This document shows, piece after piece, positions 12,651 through 25,796 of a DNA stretch of 64,000 bases (positions are counted from its first letter, which is position 1; each line of letters begins with the position of its first letter). The notes under the pieces are model-generated. The model was not told the origin of the DNA. It did not search any database and worked only from the letters and a program-made list of their open reading frames with translations. The stretch spans positions 55,251,277 to 55,315,276 of the forward strand of contig JBCFYV010009882.1 of the NCBI GenBank assembly GCA_039000515.1. Reading direction: 5' to 3'. A program made the position numbers and the translations under genes. The stretch comes from Timema cristinae (Eukaryota > Arthropoda > Insecta > Phasmatodea > Timematidae).

Positions 12651-13316
12651 CCCAATATTTATATTTATTATCCCCACTGAATATGAAATATTCTTCTACT
12701 TCCTATATTCTCCAATTAATTAGAATTCTTCAATTAAGATCAGCATGGCCACGAGAAATTATTCGATATGAGAAGACCACACATTTCCTGATAATCTTTA
12801 CTTTTAAAAGTGTTATGGCGATCATGGCTCTTCCAGTCAGCACTTCTTCCCAGCTCTTCCAATAGACGCGTTGGCCCCTTTGGTCTATAACTATGTGAAA
12901 CATTCGATTGTCATCAAAGTTCTTCCAGTCATTGCTTCTTCTTTACCCCTTTGGTTCGTAACTGAAGAAGAGCCAGTGGTCCTTAGATTCATTTGGTGAC
13001 GTGAAAGATAATGTGCGTTAGGCAACCCCGGCCAATGAACAACGTATAACTCTAGAATTTTTTCTCGGAGCTTCTATTCAAATAAAATACCCCTCCCCTT
13101 TTCTTCCTGGATATACATGATTCCGGTCTATTTCTGTATATTAGGGAGGCCCAACCTGTTAATAGTTGAATTTATACCTACCCTACAACTAGTATAGAGC
13201 TCTATTGGAGAAGTGGTATTGATGGAGTCACTACAGTGGATATTTTTATATTCTAAATTAATTTTGTTGACCCAAACTTACATTTTTATATTAAAATTAA
13301 TTTTTAAGTCTTCCAA
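12651..13316. other. No gene seen
   Basis: Near 12828-12960 two related segments (CTTCCAGTCAGCACTTCTTC and CTTCCAGTCATTGCTTCTTC, each followed by CCCCTTTGGT) form a loose direct repeat. Nothing coding is recognised. Confidence 0.35.
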
Positions 13317-14060
13317 CTATTTTTATATTTTTGTAAGGTGAATTTTTTTTAACAAACTTTCTATACTTATAAAATCTATTATTGAATTCATTTTGCTTCA
13401 AACTAGTTTTAGTCACTCTATAAAAAAATACTATTTTGATAAAATCTTGTTTATACTACTAAAGTCTAATGTTGAATTGATCATGTTTACAACTATTTCT
13501 AGTCACTTTGAAAATATAACAATTTTGGTAAAGTTTCGCCTTGACCGATAAAGTCTTCCATTCTTCATTATTCTTATTATTTCTAATCAATTTGGAAAGG
13601 TTAATTTTTGATAGTAGATTTTTTAGGATCATATAGTTTTTAACCCTAAATTTAAATTTTTATGTAACTTTCTAGTTGTTTTATGGGCGACCTGGTGGTC
13701 TAGGGGTAAGGTGTCAGACTTCTGTGCTTAGGGTCCGAGGTCCAATCCTCGGTCCCAGCACAGATTTACTTGATTGCCATACCTTACTTCACCTCTGAGA
13801 AGACGTGTATTAACAACAACTAGTGAATGTGTTGAATGCAAGGTGTGGTTCGGATCCCACGTTAAACTGTAAGTCCTTCATTTAATCTCACAATCGCCCT
13901 ACCATTACACATTAACGAAAGTGCGTATAACCTAAACGGATAGTAAGACGCAGCGCTAATAATAATAATCTATTCACTTTGAAAATAGTGACATGTTGTT
14001 AGCCATTCCATTGGACTCTTTAAGTGAAATTTTATCACTCATTAATATTTGTTGTTTAGG
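13317..14060. repeat. ~88-bp degenerate tandem repeat interrupted by a SINE
   Basis: The motif ACTATTTCTAGTCACTTTGA recurs with variation near 13317, 13411, 13501 and 13585, at spacings of about 84-94. It stops near 13680 at a SINE and resumes after it at about 13971 (CTATTCACTTTGAAAATAGT). The SINE therefore landed inside a pre-existing array. Confidence 0.5.
13685..13970 (+). repeat. SINE family B, near full length
   Basis: The head GGCGACCTGGTGGTCTAGGG has a tRNA-like A box, with B box GAGGTCCAATCCTCGG, followed by CAGCACAGATTTACTTGATT. The middle part (CCCACGTTAAACTGTAAGTC; CCCTACCATTACACATTAAC) and tail (ATAGTAAGACGCAGCGC) end in (TAA)n. It is inserted inside an ~88-bp tandem repeat. 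Confidence 0.85.
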
Positions 14061-15140
14061 TTATTTAAAGTAAATCTTGCTTGGGAACTTTTAAGAAAAA
14101 AAATACTCTTAACATAAATTATGAGGCTATATCTAATTGCGTGAAAAAGTTTTGTTAATTTGTTTTTATTTTATTATTTTTTTGAATCTGTTTTAAGTGA
14201 TGTATATACAAATTTTTAAACCTATTAACTCTAAGTGTTAGATGTTTTATATTATTAAATAATTTTGTGGTGTTATTTCTGGTAGCATTTTATAATCATT
14301 AAATATATTTTCTAATAACATTATTTTAATGAGATAATTTCCGCGAACTCTGGTAGTATTTTTTATGAAAAACCACAGTCAAATATTTTGTAAAAATAGA
14401 AGAAATGATAGGTTTTTAACGGTGCCTTTCGTAACTATAATAAGTATACAATAGTAAATATCGATTATTTTCAAAGAAGTGATGCTGGCAGGATCTGTAC
14501 TTGAATTTGGGTGGATTAAGTTTATTGTTATCTTAAGAACACCTAATTTATTAGCAGTAATTTCAAATTATATATTAAGCTTAAAAGCTTGTTATGTTTA
14601 TAAGCTGTATTATTTTATGATTTAAGCTTTTGTATACTTTCTTGTTAATATTTATGTTCCTCTGTAGTTATCTGGTGTATTTTATATGGTTATTAAATTT
14701 GAATATTTTTTTATATAAATTGTTATGAGTTATCCGAATACTTTTTTATAGTTCAGTTCCTAGATGGAGAATATTTCAATTGTACAAATCATATTTTTTT
14801 AAATGTTGTTTGAATAAATTGTGATCTTCTCTTTTGCTCTAAAAATTGTTAGGAAAGGCTAAATAAAATGATCCTTAACAAAAACATTAATTTACTATTA
14901 ATTAATTGTCTTTAAATGTCTAACTAACTGTAATGGTACTAGTATTGTACGTTACGATTATGCGACCCCACACCACCCCATGTAACCTGCAAGAATAAAT
15001 TCTTTTTCGATTCATAATACCCACTCCAAAAAACGTCGACATTTACTTATACCTCCTGGAATAGATCTCTTCTCTATTCTATTTCCATGTAGCCTCTAGC
15101 TATATACCGACATTATAATACACAATCAACTCACTTCTAT
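14061..15140. other. No gene; very AT-rich
   Basis: Runs of T-rich sequence. No frame, promoter or repeat is recognised. Confidence 0.45.
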
Positions 15141-15464
15141 ATAAACTGTTTATGTACTTAACCTCTGAATCTTCTGGCTAGCACACCCTTCAAGCCTGGC
15201 CTAGCTTCCAACACGTCTTAATTCGACGAGTGGGGCAAATCTGCCGTGTGTCTCAACATCTGATGTTCCGGTCTGCCTGGTAAAAAGTAATCTGATGGGA
15301 GTCTACCGGGACCACACTCTAGACGTGGGCTCGGACTTTGCTTCCCTCTTGTGGAGGGTGGAACCAACCACCAAATCATCGCCTGATGACCTACATCATC
15401 AGCCACTCCAGTTGAAAAGATCACCATCAACAAACCATGGGTGATCTTAATGAAGACGTGATAA

Positions 15465-15591
15465 CCAATCAGAGAGCGGGAAGAGAAATGGTATACGTGT
15501 CGAACTGAACGCAGCGCTACACCAACGTGACGTCACCGGCTAGATTGGACTTCTCCCCCCTTTTTTCCCCTAACAACTAGATTCTATAAAA
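15465..15591 (+). promoter_or_regulatory. Promoter-like cluster: CCAAT, CRE, TATA
   Basis: A CCAAT at 15465-15469, a perfect palindromic cAMP-response element TGACGTCA at 15528-15535 and a TATAAAA at 15585-15591 lie in the order and spacing of an RNA polymerase II promoter firing rightward (start expected near 15615-15620). They sit in a less AT-rich patch (about 15140-15600). No convincing coding exon follows. An 84-codon frame at 16084-16338 has no family features. It could be the promoter of an unseen gene, part of a decayed LTR, or chance. Confidence 0.3.
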
Positions 15592-15619
15592 CATGGTGAC
15601 GCTGAAGAAAGTTTTGACT

Positions 15620-16891
15620 ATTGAAACTGGCACCACTGTGGTGGACTATTGTAACTTATATTGTCTATTAAAATTAGATATCGTCAGGAGACGATTATTA
15701 CTGAAAATGGACTCTAGCAGGAAAGTTGTAAAACTGTGTAAATATTCATAATTCTTATTTAAATATTGAAGCTATAGCTCATAAATATTAGGACTCTAGT
15801 TTTTAAAATTTTAGAGATAGATTTGTAATTTTCGTTAAAATATGAGTATTTTTAAAAAAAAGAACTTTACCTTTGAAAACCTATTAATTTGGTGTCGCCT
15901 CTTGGGCACTTGCATCTTATATCATTTGTAATATTCAAATAACTGCTGTTAATGCTCAACTAACCTTTGATGTAGTTGCACTTGAATTTTGTTAAGAATC
16001 GTCAATTGTTTTCTAATATTTATTTAACGTAAAATTAGCTATTTGTCTTATATAAACTTTAAAACTTTGCAAAATCTCTTAAGATGAATGTCAACTCAGT
16101 AACCGTTGTTAGATTTCATTTATGTTGCGATCTAAGTAAAGACTTTTATGATGGCATTTCTAGTAGACCCAAGAGAGTTTGGGCTTACGGTCTGAAGTCG
16201 AACTCTTGTGTTAGTTTAAAATGTGATATTTATAAAAACTTAACCTTTTCAGTTAATATGTTTCCTTTTTGTCTAAGGAAACTCAGACGCTTTCTTAACA
16301 ACAAAAAAAGGGCTCATAAAGCTTTTCGTTGTTCATAATTTTCGTAAAGATTATTATTTGTTTTCTTTTCCTTCTTTAAACTAAAGTAGGTCAATTTGAC
16401 TCTGCCTGCTATTCCTTTGTTTCTCGTTGAAACTATATGTTGCACAATGTTTTCTAACTACAGATTGACCCTTAAGGCCACGTGAACTATTGTCATATTA
16501 TTCAATAAACTATTATTCTTACTTTAAACTCTTGCTAATGCTGTTTCTCGTTATTTTGTATGTAAGCTTATTCCTTCCCTTCCTGGTAGTATTTTGAGTG
16601 GTCTATTACTATAAGGTACAAAGAGGGTGTAACATAACCACAAAGTGAGATAAAGTCATCAGGTTATATTTATATAAATATCTATTTGTGAAAATGTGAA
16701 AAAGTAAAGGCCAGAATAGGGCTTACCTTATTTTACCTAATACTTATTTTCTCCTTGTTCCTGGAAAAATAACATTTAGTGAGCTCCAAACTATTTTTCA
16801 TCTTACAACTTTTTTAGCATCCACTAACATTTCGGTATATTTTATGATAGGAGAAATATTTTATAATATATCATACTACTAAATTCACTGT

Positions 16892-16894
<3 letters not shown>
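15620..16894. other. No supported gene downstream of promoter-like cluster
   Basis: The only long frame (16084-16338, 84 codons, basic C-terminus) is not recognised. No obvious splice-donor-bounded exon was found. A polyadenylation-like AATAAA occurs at 16504-16509, which is not diagnostic at this composition. Confidence 0.35.

Positions 16895-16929
<35 letters not shown>
16895..16929. repeat. (TA)n microsatellite
   Basis: About 17 TA dinucleotides in a row. Confidence 0.9.
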
Positions 16930-16930
<1 letters not shown>

Positions 16931-17284
16931 CATATAAATGTTAATAAGCAAAAATATAAGAAAAATTATTATTTATATTCTTGGTAAGACATAATTTATT
17001 CTGTTATGGATCATATTATTTTTTCCAGCAAATCAACAATTTAATTCAAACATATACATTTTTTCTTTATAAAATTTAATTTGTGTAAATTTAACATTTG
17101 TAGTACCCTTTTAATTTTTAATTTTCCGGATTTTTTTTTTTTCAATACAATGTTAGTGGTGTCCTCAGAAACGCATGCCATAGGTAGGGATTTTGGTTAA
17201 GGTTTTAATCAATAATGAATAATAACCTCAAATATTGTTTATTTGGGTTTTATATTTTTAATTTTGCATTATACTGTACATCGG

Positions 17285-17528
17285 ACACATCATTAGGATA
17301 AACTGTCTTCTGCACGACGTCACATAAGGAAAGGTTGAGGGAAAGAGGAGCTTAGAAAGAAGGAGGATTCAATCACTAGATTACTTGAAGGAAAGAAGAA
17401 GGTTTTGGGAGCTGAAGGAGGAAGCAGATGACAGGGCACATTGGAGGTATAAGTTTCACTGACAAAAGGAATGGACCTGTTGTAAGACAGAACGCCTAAT
17501 GATAATATTAATAATAATAATTGTACAT
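17285..17528 (+). mobile_element. 3' end of a non-LTR retrotransposon
   Basis: GGAAAGAAGAAGGTTTTGGG, then GCTGAAGGAGGAAGCAG and ACAAAAGGAATGGACCTGTT, then GTAAGACAGAACGCC, ends in a (TAATAA)-type tail. A second copy lies inverted at 43589-43740, so this is a repeat family with a fixed 3' end and a simple-repeat tail, typical of a LINE. The coding part is 5'-truncated. The terminal GTAAGAC...CGCCTAAT resembles the shared SINE tail. Confidence 0.6.
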
Positions 17529-18298
17529 TACCACCTCTAACAAGTTATGGGAAAATGTGTTGTTTTTTACCATTGCTACTCCACGTGATCATAGCAAGCT
17601 TTATTTGACACTGTTAGTATGGTGTGTGATTTTTACCTAACAGAAAACGCATTAGTCTTGAGAAAATAATGTCGTCGTTACATCGTCGTAGCAAGACGAT
17701 TAAAAGTTTGTTTTTTACATTCTGTTAAATGGAATGCTTAGGCGTGGGACCCACATTAAAGGTAAGATAAAAACAATATAAAATACTTTTACATCTTGTT
17801 ATATTTCATTGTGTAAATATTTCGAAACGATCACCTGAAAACTTTCCAAACTATTAAATATTTACTGTAACACATAAGAATTACATTTCTTAGTAGCAGT
17901 TTGTTTTTATTTATTAACTTTTTTTTTTACTGTGTTAAGATTTTAAATTTATTACATATTTATTGTGGGTAAGCTTTGAACATTTAGCTGTGTGATTTTT
18001 GGTTCTTGGGTAGCTTACATAGCTTTATCACCATCTCGTAATTTACAATTATTAAATCCTCCCCCTCGCTTATGATATATTTTCACGTATCTACCATAAT
18101 TAAGATGACTGAGAAACTGCAATTGGTGCGGGCGTTTAAACTAGATATTTATCTAGTTCTTTAACCCAAATAAATACCCCTCACCATCGCCTTCAACACT
18201 CAGCCACTATCGTCAAATAAGGTTATAAGTTTCACTAAGGTCACAGGTCCTTGAAAGAAAGATAAGAAAGCCCGCCTCGCCTGAACAATTTGTCAAGG
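17529..18298. other. No gene seen
   Basis: AT-rich. A nuclear-receptor-like AGGTCA-C-AGGTCC direct repeat at 18238-18250 is noted among findings. Confidence 0.4.
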
Positions 18299-18537
18299 CC
18301 CGCTTCGGTGGTCGCTTGGTATAAGGCGCTACCCTCGCATTAGACTAGACTGCCGATGAAAGAGAGATTGAGGTTCGAATATCATTCAAGTGTACTGAGG
18401 GAGATTTTCCAAAATTATTCCCATCCTCTCTCTACGCAAATTTGGATACACTTCCTCCAAATATTACCTTGCTAATATCTAAAACCTTTAACGTAATTAA
18501 TACGTAATCATATAACCCAAACTGATAGTAATACGCT
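18299..18537 (+). repeat. SINE family C
   Basis: Head CCCGCTTCGGTGGTCGCTTG, then GGCGCTACCCTCGCATTAGA, B box GAGGTTCGAATATC, body GTGTACTGAGGGAGATTTTC and CTCTCTCTACGCAAATTTGG, and tail ATAACCCAAACTGATAGTAA. The (TAA)n run has been lost. Confidence 0.8.
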
Positions 18538-19891
18538 TGCCAAAAAGCTGGTAAATTAATTTAGTTTGCTTTGCTGGCAATGTAGATGTTGATAACTGGC
18601 ATTAGAATCCTAGACTACGTAATGAGAGTATTTTTTTTCCTAAAGGGCTTCTCACTCTCCCTCCACGAAATTTAGAATACATTTGATCTAAAATTTTCTT
18701 CCGCGCACCATTAAAGTGAGAAAATACTGGCCGGGTAGTATGCCATGGCGCAAAAAATATATATTTAATATAATTTCGTGTTTCATTTTCTAATGTCCAT
18801 TCGGGCAATTCACATATTTCCACTAATAATAATGTAATTTGCAGAAGGTTTAGTATGGAATAAATGTATCAACACTAGCTCAAATTAAGGTAAAGTTATC
18901 ATAATCTGCTTTACTCTATATACAATCTAATAGTAGAAGATAAAGATGAATTTATTTTAGTTAAAAGTTTGTATATTTGTATTCTGAACTGGATTATTGT
19001 AAAATAGGGTCTGCTGATTATTAGCTATCTTTTATATTAGTATGTATCTGCACTGTCTAACAACATGGATGTGTTGTTCACATTTAATCAAGCTAGTGTG
19101 CTGTGTTAGGTAATATGAATTTAGAAGGCATACGTTCGGATTAGTGTGGAGGGATAGTGGAAAACTATTTAACCAAAATACTTTCAGTGCACATGGGTGG
19201 GATTCACACCCTCACTATCCCGTCACAAGTAACTAAAGTACGAGATTTACGTTTAGTTTACGTGTCCATCAAATTTCTAGGCGCTATATAACACATATAA
19301 TTGTTTTCAGCCGGTGTGCTCTGAGTTTATAGGTATTTAAATAAATGTATGTTTATTTAACTTAATTTGTTTCTATTATATAGTAAGAACCAAGTTGTTA
19401 TTTAATTGATGTGTGTTAAAGGATTTTTATTTTTTTAAGATCAGTCCCAAAACTATCATCGGTGTTAAGTACTTTTTCTAAATGGTTTCCCACTTTGCCT
19501 CCACGCAATCCAGGTACATAACCTAAAAAAATACAACTTCCTCATCCCTATTCTACTTCCGAAATTAATGTATGCGTATAAACCGGATGGTTACAAGAAG
19601 ATGGCCTGGACCTCCTTCTATCCTACTAATTATGTTCGAAATAATGTCATTAGAAAAGCCCGGATTTTGATTAAATGCTATATTTACTTTGGTATATCAC
19701 AGACAATGCTCATATTATGTACAGTACAGTACATATATAAATAAATGTTCATGATATCCTGGTTGTGGAAACGTTGTTTATAGGCATTTTTCTGGTAGTT
19801 TTAGGGTATTTAAAGGTATTTTAAAGGCATTTTCTTTGCTTGTATGTTTGTAAAATACACATTCCTGGTGAGACACTGTAACTAAACGGAG
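18538..19891. other. AT-rich with SINE scraps
   Basis: Degraded family A/C body pieces occur at about 18640-18690 (TTCTCACTCTCCCTCCACGA), about 19140-19230 (reverse orientation) and about 19470-19595 (plus, ending near a CGTATAAACCGGATGG tail). No gene is recognised. Confidence 0.45.
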
Positions 19892-20152
19892 ACTAGCCTC
19901 AGTGGCGTAGTTAGCTAACGCATCAGTTTCATGTAGATCTATAGTGCTGAGGATGGGAAGATTAAGGCTCAAATCTCACTCGGGTGAACTGGGATGGATT
20001 TTCCTAAATGGTATTCCACTTTCTCTCCACGCAAATGCGGGTTCACTTCTTCTATATTAAGCCTTCCCAATTCCTAACACATTGTCGTAGTTATTACTTA
20101 AGCATATAACCCAAACGGGTAGTAAGACGTGGTGCTAAGTATTATTATTAAC
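19892..20152 (+). repeat. SINE family A
   Basis: Head GCCTCAGTGGCGTAGTTAGC, a mutated B box (AAGGCTCAAATCTCAC), body GGATTTTCCTAAATGG with CACTTTCTCTCCACGCAAAT, tail ATAACCCAAACGGGTAGTAA and then GACGTGGTGCTAAG with a short ATTATT run. Confidence 0.85.
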
Positions 20153-21168
<1,016 letters not shown>

Positions 21169-21261
21169 TATATTTATAACTTCTATTTGGTAATGCTTTG
21201 TCCAAACCAAATACATTATAGCACCGATTATTATGACACCAGCTATCTGGACAAGAGGTTA

Positions 21262-21882
21262 CAGTCAACTCTCGATTCTACGACCCGGGAATAGCGTCTC
21301 TCTCGAAGTAACGACCCTTTTTTGGGGAACCGTGAAAAATGTGGGAAAAAAGGTTGAAAAGTTTAAGGAAATCGGCTGTAAAATGTGTTTGTTGCATTTA
21401 TTTAGGTTGCTGCGTTGCAATTATATTTGTGAGCGCTGTATTACTAGTAACTGGGGTGGGTCAGTTATAAAAATAGACACCACCTCATCAATACCAGCCA
21501 ATAGCACTTGACAGAGTCCACCACCTCCCACAAGCAAGACAATGTTTCCCCACGCACGACTGCCGCTACATCACGCGCCAGGCTTGCTTTTGCCATTGTT
21601 ATTTCGATTATCGATTTGGTTACTATTTTGGTTTGATTTTGTGAACAATTTTTGACGACCCATGCTATTGTTTAACATTGTTATTTTGATTTGGTTACGT
21701 CTTTGGTTGGATTTTGTGAACGATTTTTGATGACCCACGCTATTTATTGTCTAAAAAATGCAATTTTTTCGTATGAAAGTCAGGGGTGGAACAAAATCTG
21801 TTAAAATTCCAGTAATGACCTCTTCGAAATAACGACCCTTTTCCAGGGAAACATGAAAGGTCGTAGAATAGAGAGTTGACTG
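21262..21882. mobile_element. Non-autonomous pogo-like DNA transposon (621 bp)
   Basis: The ends are inverted repeats. Left CAGTCAACTCTCGATTCTAC continues into GACC, and the right is its reverse complement with one C/T difference. Both are bounded by TA (21260-21261 and 21883-21884), the target duplication of the Tc1/mariner/pogo superfamily. The CAGT..ACTCTCGATT terminus resembles pogo/Tigger ends. CGACCCTTTT motifs recur in inverted orientation inside each end. A 75-bp internal duplication (GTGAAC-ATTTTTGA-GACCCA near 21641 and 21716) is present. No transposase frame is visible, so it must have depended on a relative. Confidence 0.8.
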
Positions 21883-21884
21883 TA

Positions 21885-22837
21885 TTCCGATTCGTATCGC
21901 AGCAGCAGTTTTCGTTGAATTCAGAATTTGTATGAAGTGAGAAGAATGATTCTTATCGTGTTAAGACACTAAATTCGTATAAGAAATGAAACACAAGGCG
22001 AGGAAGCCGACAAAGTGGGAGGAAGTCTGAAGAGTGTATCAATTCAAAAGACAAGCGAGGAGGGGAAGGCTGTTCTGTAGTAACATCTCGTTTACTGGGA
22101 TGATTCCCGCCCATCACCGGTCATAAAAGAGTGGAGAATTCCTCTCCAAAAAGCATAAATAATAGCGTCTTAAATTAAAATATACCTGATTCATAAGCAG
22201 AAGCATAAAATGACAAAGCATACTCTGTGAGATCGAATAATAATGCCAAAACCACTCACAATAGATTTTCTTGTCAAATTATATATTTATTTTTCACATT
22301 AATTTAAATCCCAAATTCCGGTTTTTTCATGGATATTATTAATTTATTGATCTTTCCAAACTTCTGGTTGCCAAAGAAACTTATAAAAGGATGCATTAAT
22401 TAAAGGTTAAAATATTAGAATTGTTACAGATTTAAGTCGAAAATGTAACCACACTAAAAGTAGTTTTTTTTGACACTGCCTCGCTAGCTTATGAGATAGC
22501 GTGATGATGTATAGCTTACACTGTTTCTTGAAAAATAAGGAGTACAACAGAATAATTCACGGTTAAGCCGATGAGTACTTTTTGAGTTTGCTGAAATCAA
22601 ACAGACAAACGAATATACAGACAAATTTAGAGATTTATAATAATATATATTACGGAACATGATATATTACAATATTTGAATATAAATAAAGTTTTAAAGG
22701 ACATCCTTATTTTATTATTTATTATTTTATTATATTTGCAATATTAAAATAATGATACTCGTTAATGTGAGCCTTTACTTTACAGCCATTACTGTTTCCA
22801 GCCTATGGTCCAAGTCAGTTTTTTATTCAAGCCATAT
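21885..22837. other. No gene; possible LINE 3' scrap
   Basis: At about 22440-22660, GAAATCAAACAGACAAACGA, then ATACAGACAAATTTAGAGAT and a TAATA-rich end, resembles 3' ends of RTE-type non-LTR elements, which often carry CAGACAAACAAAC. Without a second copy here this is tentative. Confidence 0.3.
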
Positions 22838-23046
22838 TTTTTTCCACTACCGGCTTGCTACCCTATCGTAGCTTCATATGTCTTAAAATCCAACTTAAAA
22901 TTAGGATAGGCATAACATTCAGTCGCCATCCGTTAATTTATCAATGTCAGGGTAAACCCACATTTCACCAATGATACATTTTCGGCCATGCCAGGAATTG
23001 AACCTCGGACACTTAGCTTAGTATGCAAACAGGCTACCGACTGAGG
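22838..23046 (-). repeat. SINE family D, reverse orientation
   Basis: On the minus strand: CAGTCGGTAGCCTGTTTGCA (A-box region), GAGGTTCAATTCCTGGCATG (B box), GTGGGTTTACCCTGACATTG, and a 3' part ATATGAAGCTACGATAGGG...CCGGTAGTGG. A second copy at 31971 has the same order of blocks, and a partial one is at 45915. This family has a different body and tail from families A, B and C. Confidence 0.75.
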
Positions 23047-24659
23047 TAAGGTGTCGGATGTAAATGTGAAATATGTAGAAAATAAAAGATTAATATTAAT
23101 TTACTTTATAATTACTTATCTCTTCTTCAAAATTTTATGAGGTTTCTTATTTTAAATTTATTTTGCATAACATTAAAAATATTATATGAGTGTAACACTT
23201 ATAATAATTGTAATGTACACTAGTAAGATCTTGGACAAGGGTGTCAAGCTCATTCTCTCTACTTTTCAGATGACAGGGAAGTCAGGGCTCGAATCCAAAC
23301 TGGCTGTAAAGAGGTGATTTTTTATAAGTATCTTACCCTTAGAGGAATGACCTGGTGTGCCGTAAATTGGTGCCAGGGAAAGCATTTTAATTGTAGCTCT
23401 GTTGTGTTCTCAAATCTCAGTAAAACACGTATAAGTTAAGATGTCAAAAATATGTATTCCTATGTGGGACATGAAATGTACGTAGAGCAAAGTCTATTTA
23501 ATTTGGGACAGTAATAGAATGGATTTAGAGAAAAAATATTATCAAAATAACAGTTTGAACCATCACTGCTTACCCTGAAAACATTACACAACCCTTCACG
23601 GATTACCACTATCTTTCTCCATACAGATGCATGTGCACTTCCTCTAAATGTATCTTCCTCTTCCTCAACCTAAAATTTTAAATACATACATTTCACTGAT
23701 TAGTAGAATACATGAAACACGAAGTAATAAAAGTAACATAATGCACTTTTGGACCTTTTTATTAAGAAATGTTAGTACTAGCACAACTGACACAATTTAT
23801 AGAGTATTTAAGAGAAAAATCTGTTTAGATTATTATGATATTGTAAAATACCTTTCATGTATAACAAATTTGATATAAATGCTTTGAAATTAACTTATGA
23901 TACAAGTTTTCGCTTACTTTTTAAAGATGATGAAATATGATTTTATATGTTTTAAATATGAATATGCATACATTCTTATGAGATTAGATCTATTATATAT
24001 TCTAATAATTTATGTGAACACGATTCATTTAAGGTAGTTAAAAAATTTGAGATCCATGCCTTATTTGTATGGGTAACAGGAACAAATCTATCATATTTAT
24101 ATTATGCCACAAATAAATATTAATTTTATTCTAAGTACGAATAAAACAATGAAAATTAATTATCGGCCAGAGAAAGTTATTAAATAAATTTTAATTATAT
24201 CGTGAGGGAATTAATACTCTCCGTATACCAATTTACAAACCAAGTGATTTAAACATGGCATAGCAAATTTGGAATGTTTCATATTCACGTTTTAAAAATA
24301 TAGTATTGCAATATAACGTAAATAATAACAATCATTAAAACACATTACAAATATCACAGGACCCAATTATATTTTATCTTCATCAATTACATTAATAATT
24401 GTGTTTAAATTCGTAGATATAATAATTATAAAATCCTTATAAAATTGCAAACTCACTTTTAATATATCTTTATGAAATCTAGTTACTTAATAACATAATT
24501 TCTTTGAATAATATTTTCCCAAATATACCCCTTATTGCTTATGTAAGGATTAAAATAAAATTAACTGAGCTAAGAATGAAGGCAATAGATGTTTATAATT
24601 AAACAATAATTTGATTTATTTATTTAATTATCAATGCTAATACTTCAATAGTTAGATAT
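23047..24659. other. No gene seen; AT-rich
   Basis: A B-box-like GGGCTCGAATCC near 23287 and a CCTCTAAATG segment near 23640 may be debris of old SINEs. No coding frame is supported. Confidence 0.35.
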
Positions 24660-24818
24660 AAAGTGTGTGTATATATATGCATATACATATATTTTACTTA
24701 TATTATTTAAATACATACAACTGTATACATATGTATATATATTAAATTATATACTCATTTATATACTTATATACATATATGTACGTATATGTTTACATGT
24801 GCATATATAAACAATATG

Positions 24819-24855
<37 letters not shown>

Positions 24856-25060
24856 GTGTATTTATATGCGCATATTTATATAAACGTATATATATATATA
24901 TATGTGTGTATATATTTATTTATAAATATATGTATAAGTGTATATATGCGTTTAAAGGTCTCTATACATGTCTATATTGGTATATATTATATGTATTTGT
25001 ACACATTTACGTATAAATATGTGTATGTATGTATGTACAGTACTTACATGTAAGTATATA
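24660..25060. repeat. Cryptic TATA/TACA microsatellite block
   Basis: About 400 bp of alternating purine-pyrimidine sequence (TATATG, TACATA, TATGTA), including pure TA runs at about 24826-24851 and 24888-24902. A frame over this block encodes only low-complexity Tyr/Ile/Val and is not a gene. Confidence 0.85.
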
Positions 25061-25203
25061 TATATAAAATGGAAGGAAATAGAAATTGACATATATTAGA
25101 TTATCATAGTTTATATACTTACATATTATGTATATAGTATTTATATATTATATACAAGAATCTTCTATATACACTTAAAACATATTTTTTAATGAATACA
25201 TAT

Positions 25204-25796
25204 TGTAACTTCCCCCTTTATTTGGGTGCCCCGATAGCTAACCCTAACTACTATACTACCGGGACACCCTAGGGGGTGTTACATGGGCAGGATGGACCCC
25301 GAGCGGTAGGGGTTGGGATTGATGGTATGTGGGGAATGAGACTAGCAAGTTTATCCCAATGAGCTGTTTATTTCTCCAAACAGTTACTATGCTCTACATC
25401 GATATTAGTAAAGTCCCCACGACGAGGGAACACTCACGATAACGGAACCCGTGACACTACTTATGGACCCGGGATCGACTCTCAAACCGGTGTGAACCGA
25501 CTAGACTACCTGTTACTAGTTCATTATCTCTCAGCGAGCCGACTACTGTCCTTACAACACCGCTGCCACGCAACAACTTCTCGTGTGTTCTTCTCACACA
25601 CCTCACGAGTCGATCCCAGTTCTCACGAGTCCAAGGTCCATTCATCGCCAGTATTCGCTCGTCAACAGGATGAAGCTATATGAGATAGAGGCTGTTCTCA
25701 ACAGGAAGGCAACCCAATACCTTTGACTACCAAGAAAATGTGTCAGCGTGGGCTAACTTCCTGCCAGAACAAACCTTACATTTTTATGCTCTTACA
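25204..25796. mobile_element. Probable solo LTR (593 bp)
   Basis: A GC-richer island begins TGTAACTTCCCC and ends CTCTTACA, so the termini form the TGTAA...TTACA inverted repeat typical of LTRs. It is flanked by ATAT at 25200-25203 and 25797-25800, a possible 4-bp target duplication, though weak in AT-rich DNA. Near its start is an imperfect hairpin (GGGTGCCCCGATAG paired with CTACCGGGACACCC). There is no primer-binding site, gag or pol next to it, so only an LTR remains. Strand is unassigned. An alternative is an unrelated GC-rich insertion. Confidence 0.5.

Noticed and set aside
24856..25053. 65-codon Tyr/Ile-rich frame
   Set aside because: It is a direct translation of a TATA/TACA microsatellite block.
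25225..25272. Hairpin at the start of the GC-rich island as a tRNA or terminator
   Set aside because: The stem is imperfect, a B box is lacking, and it lies inside a block with LTR-type ends.
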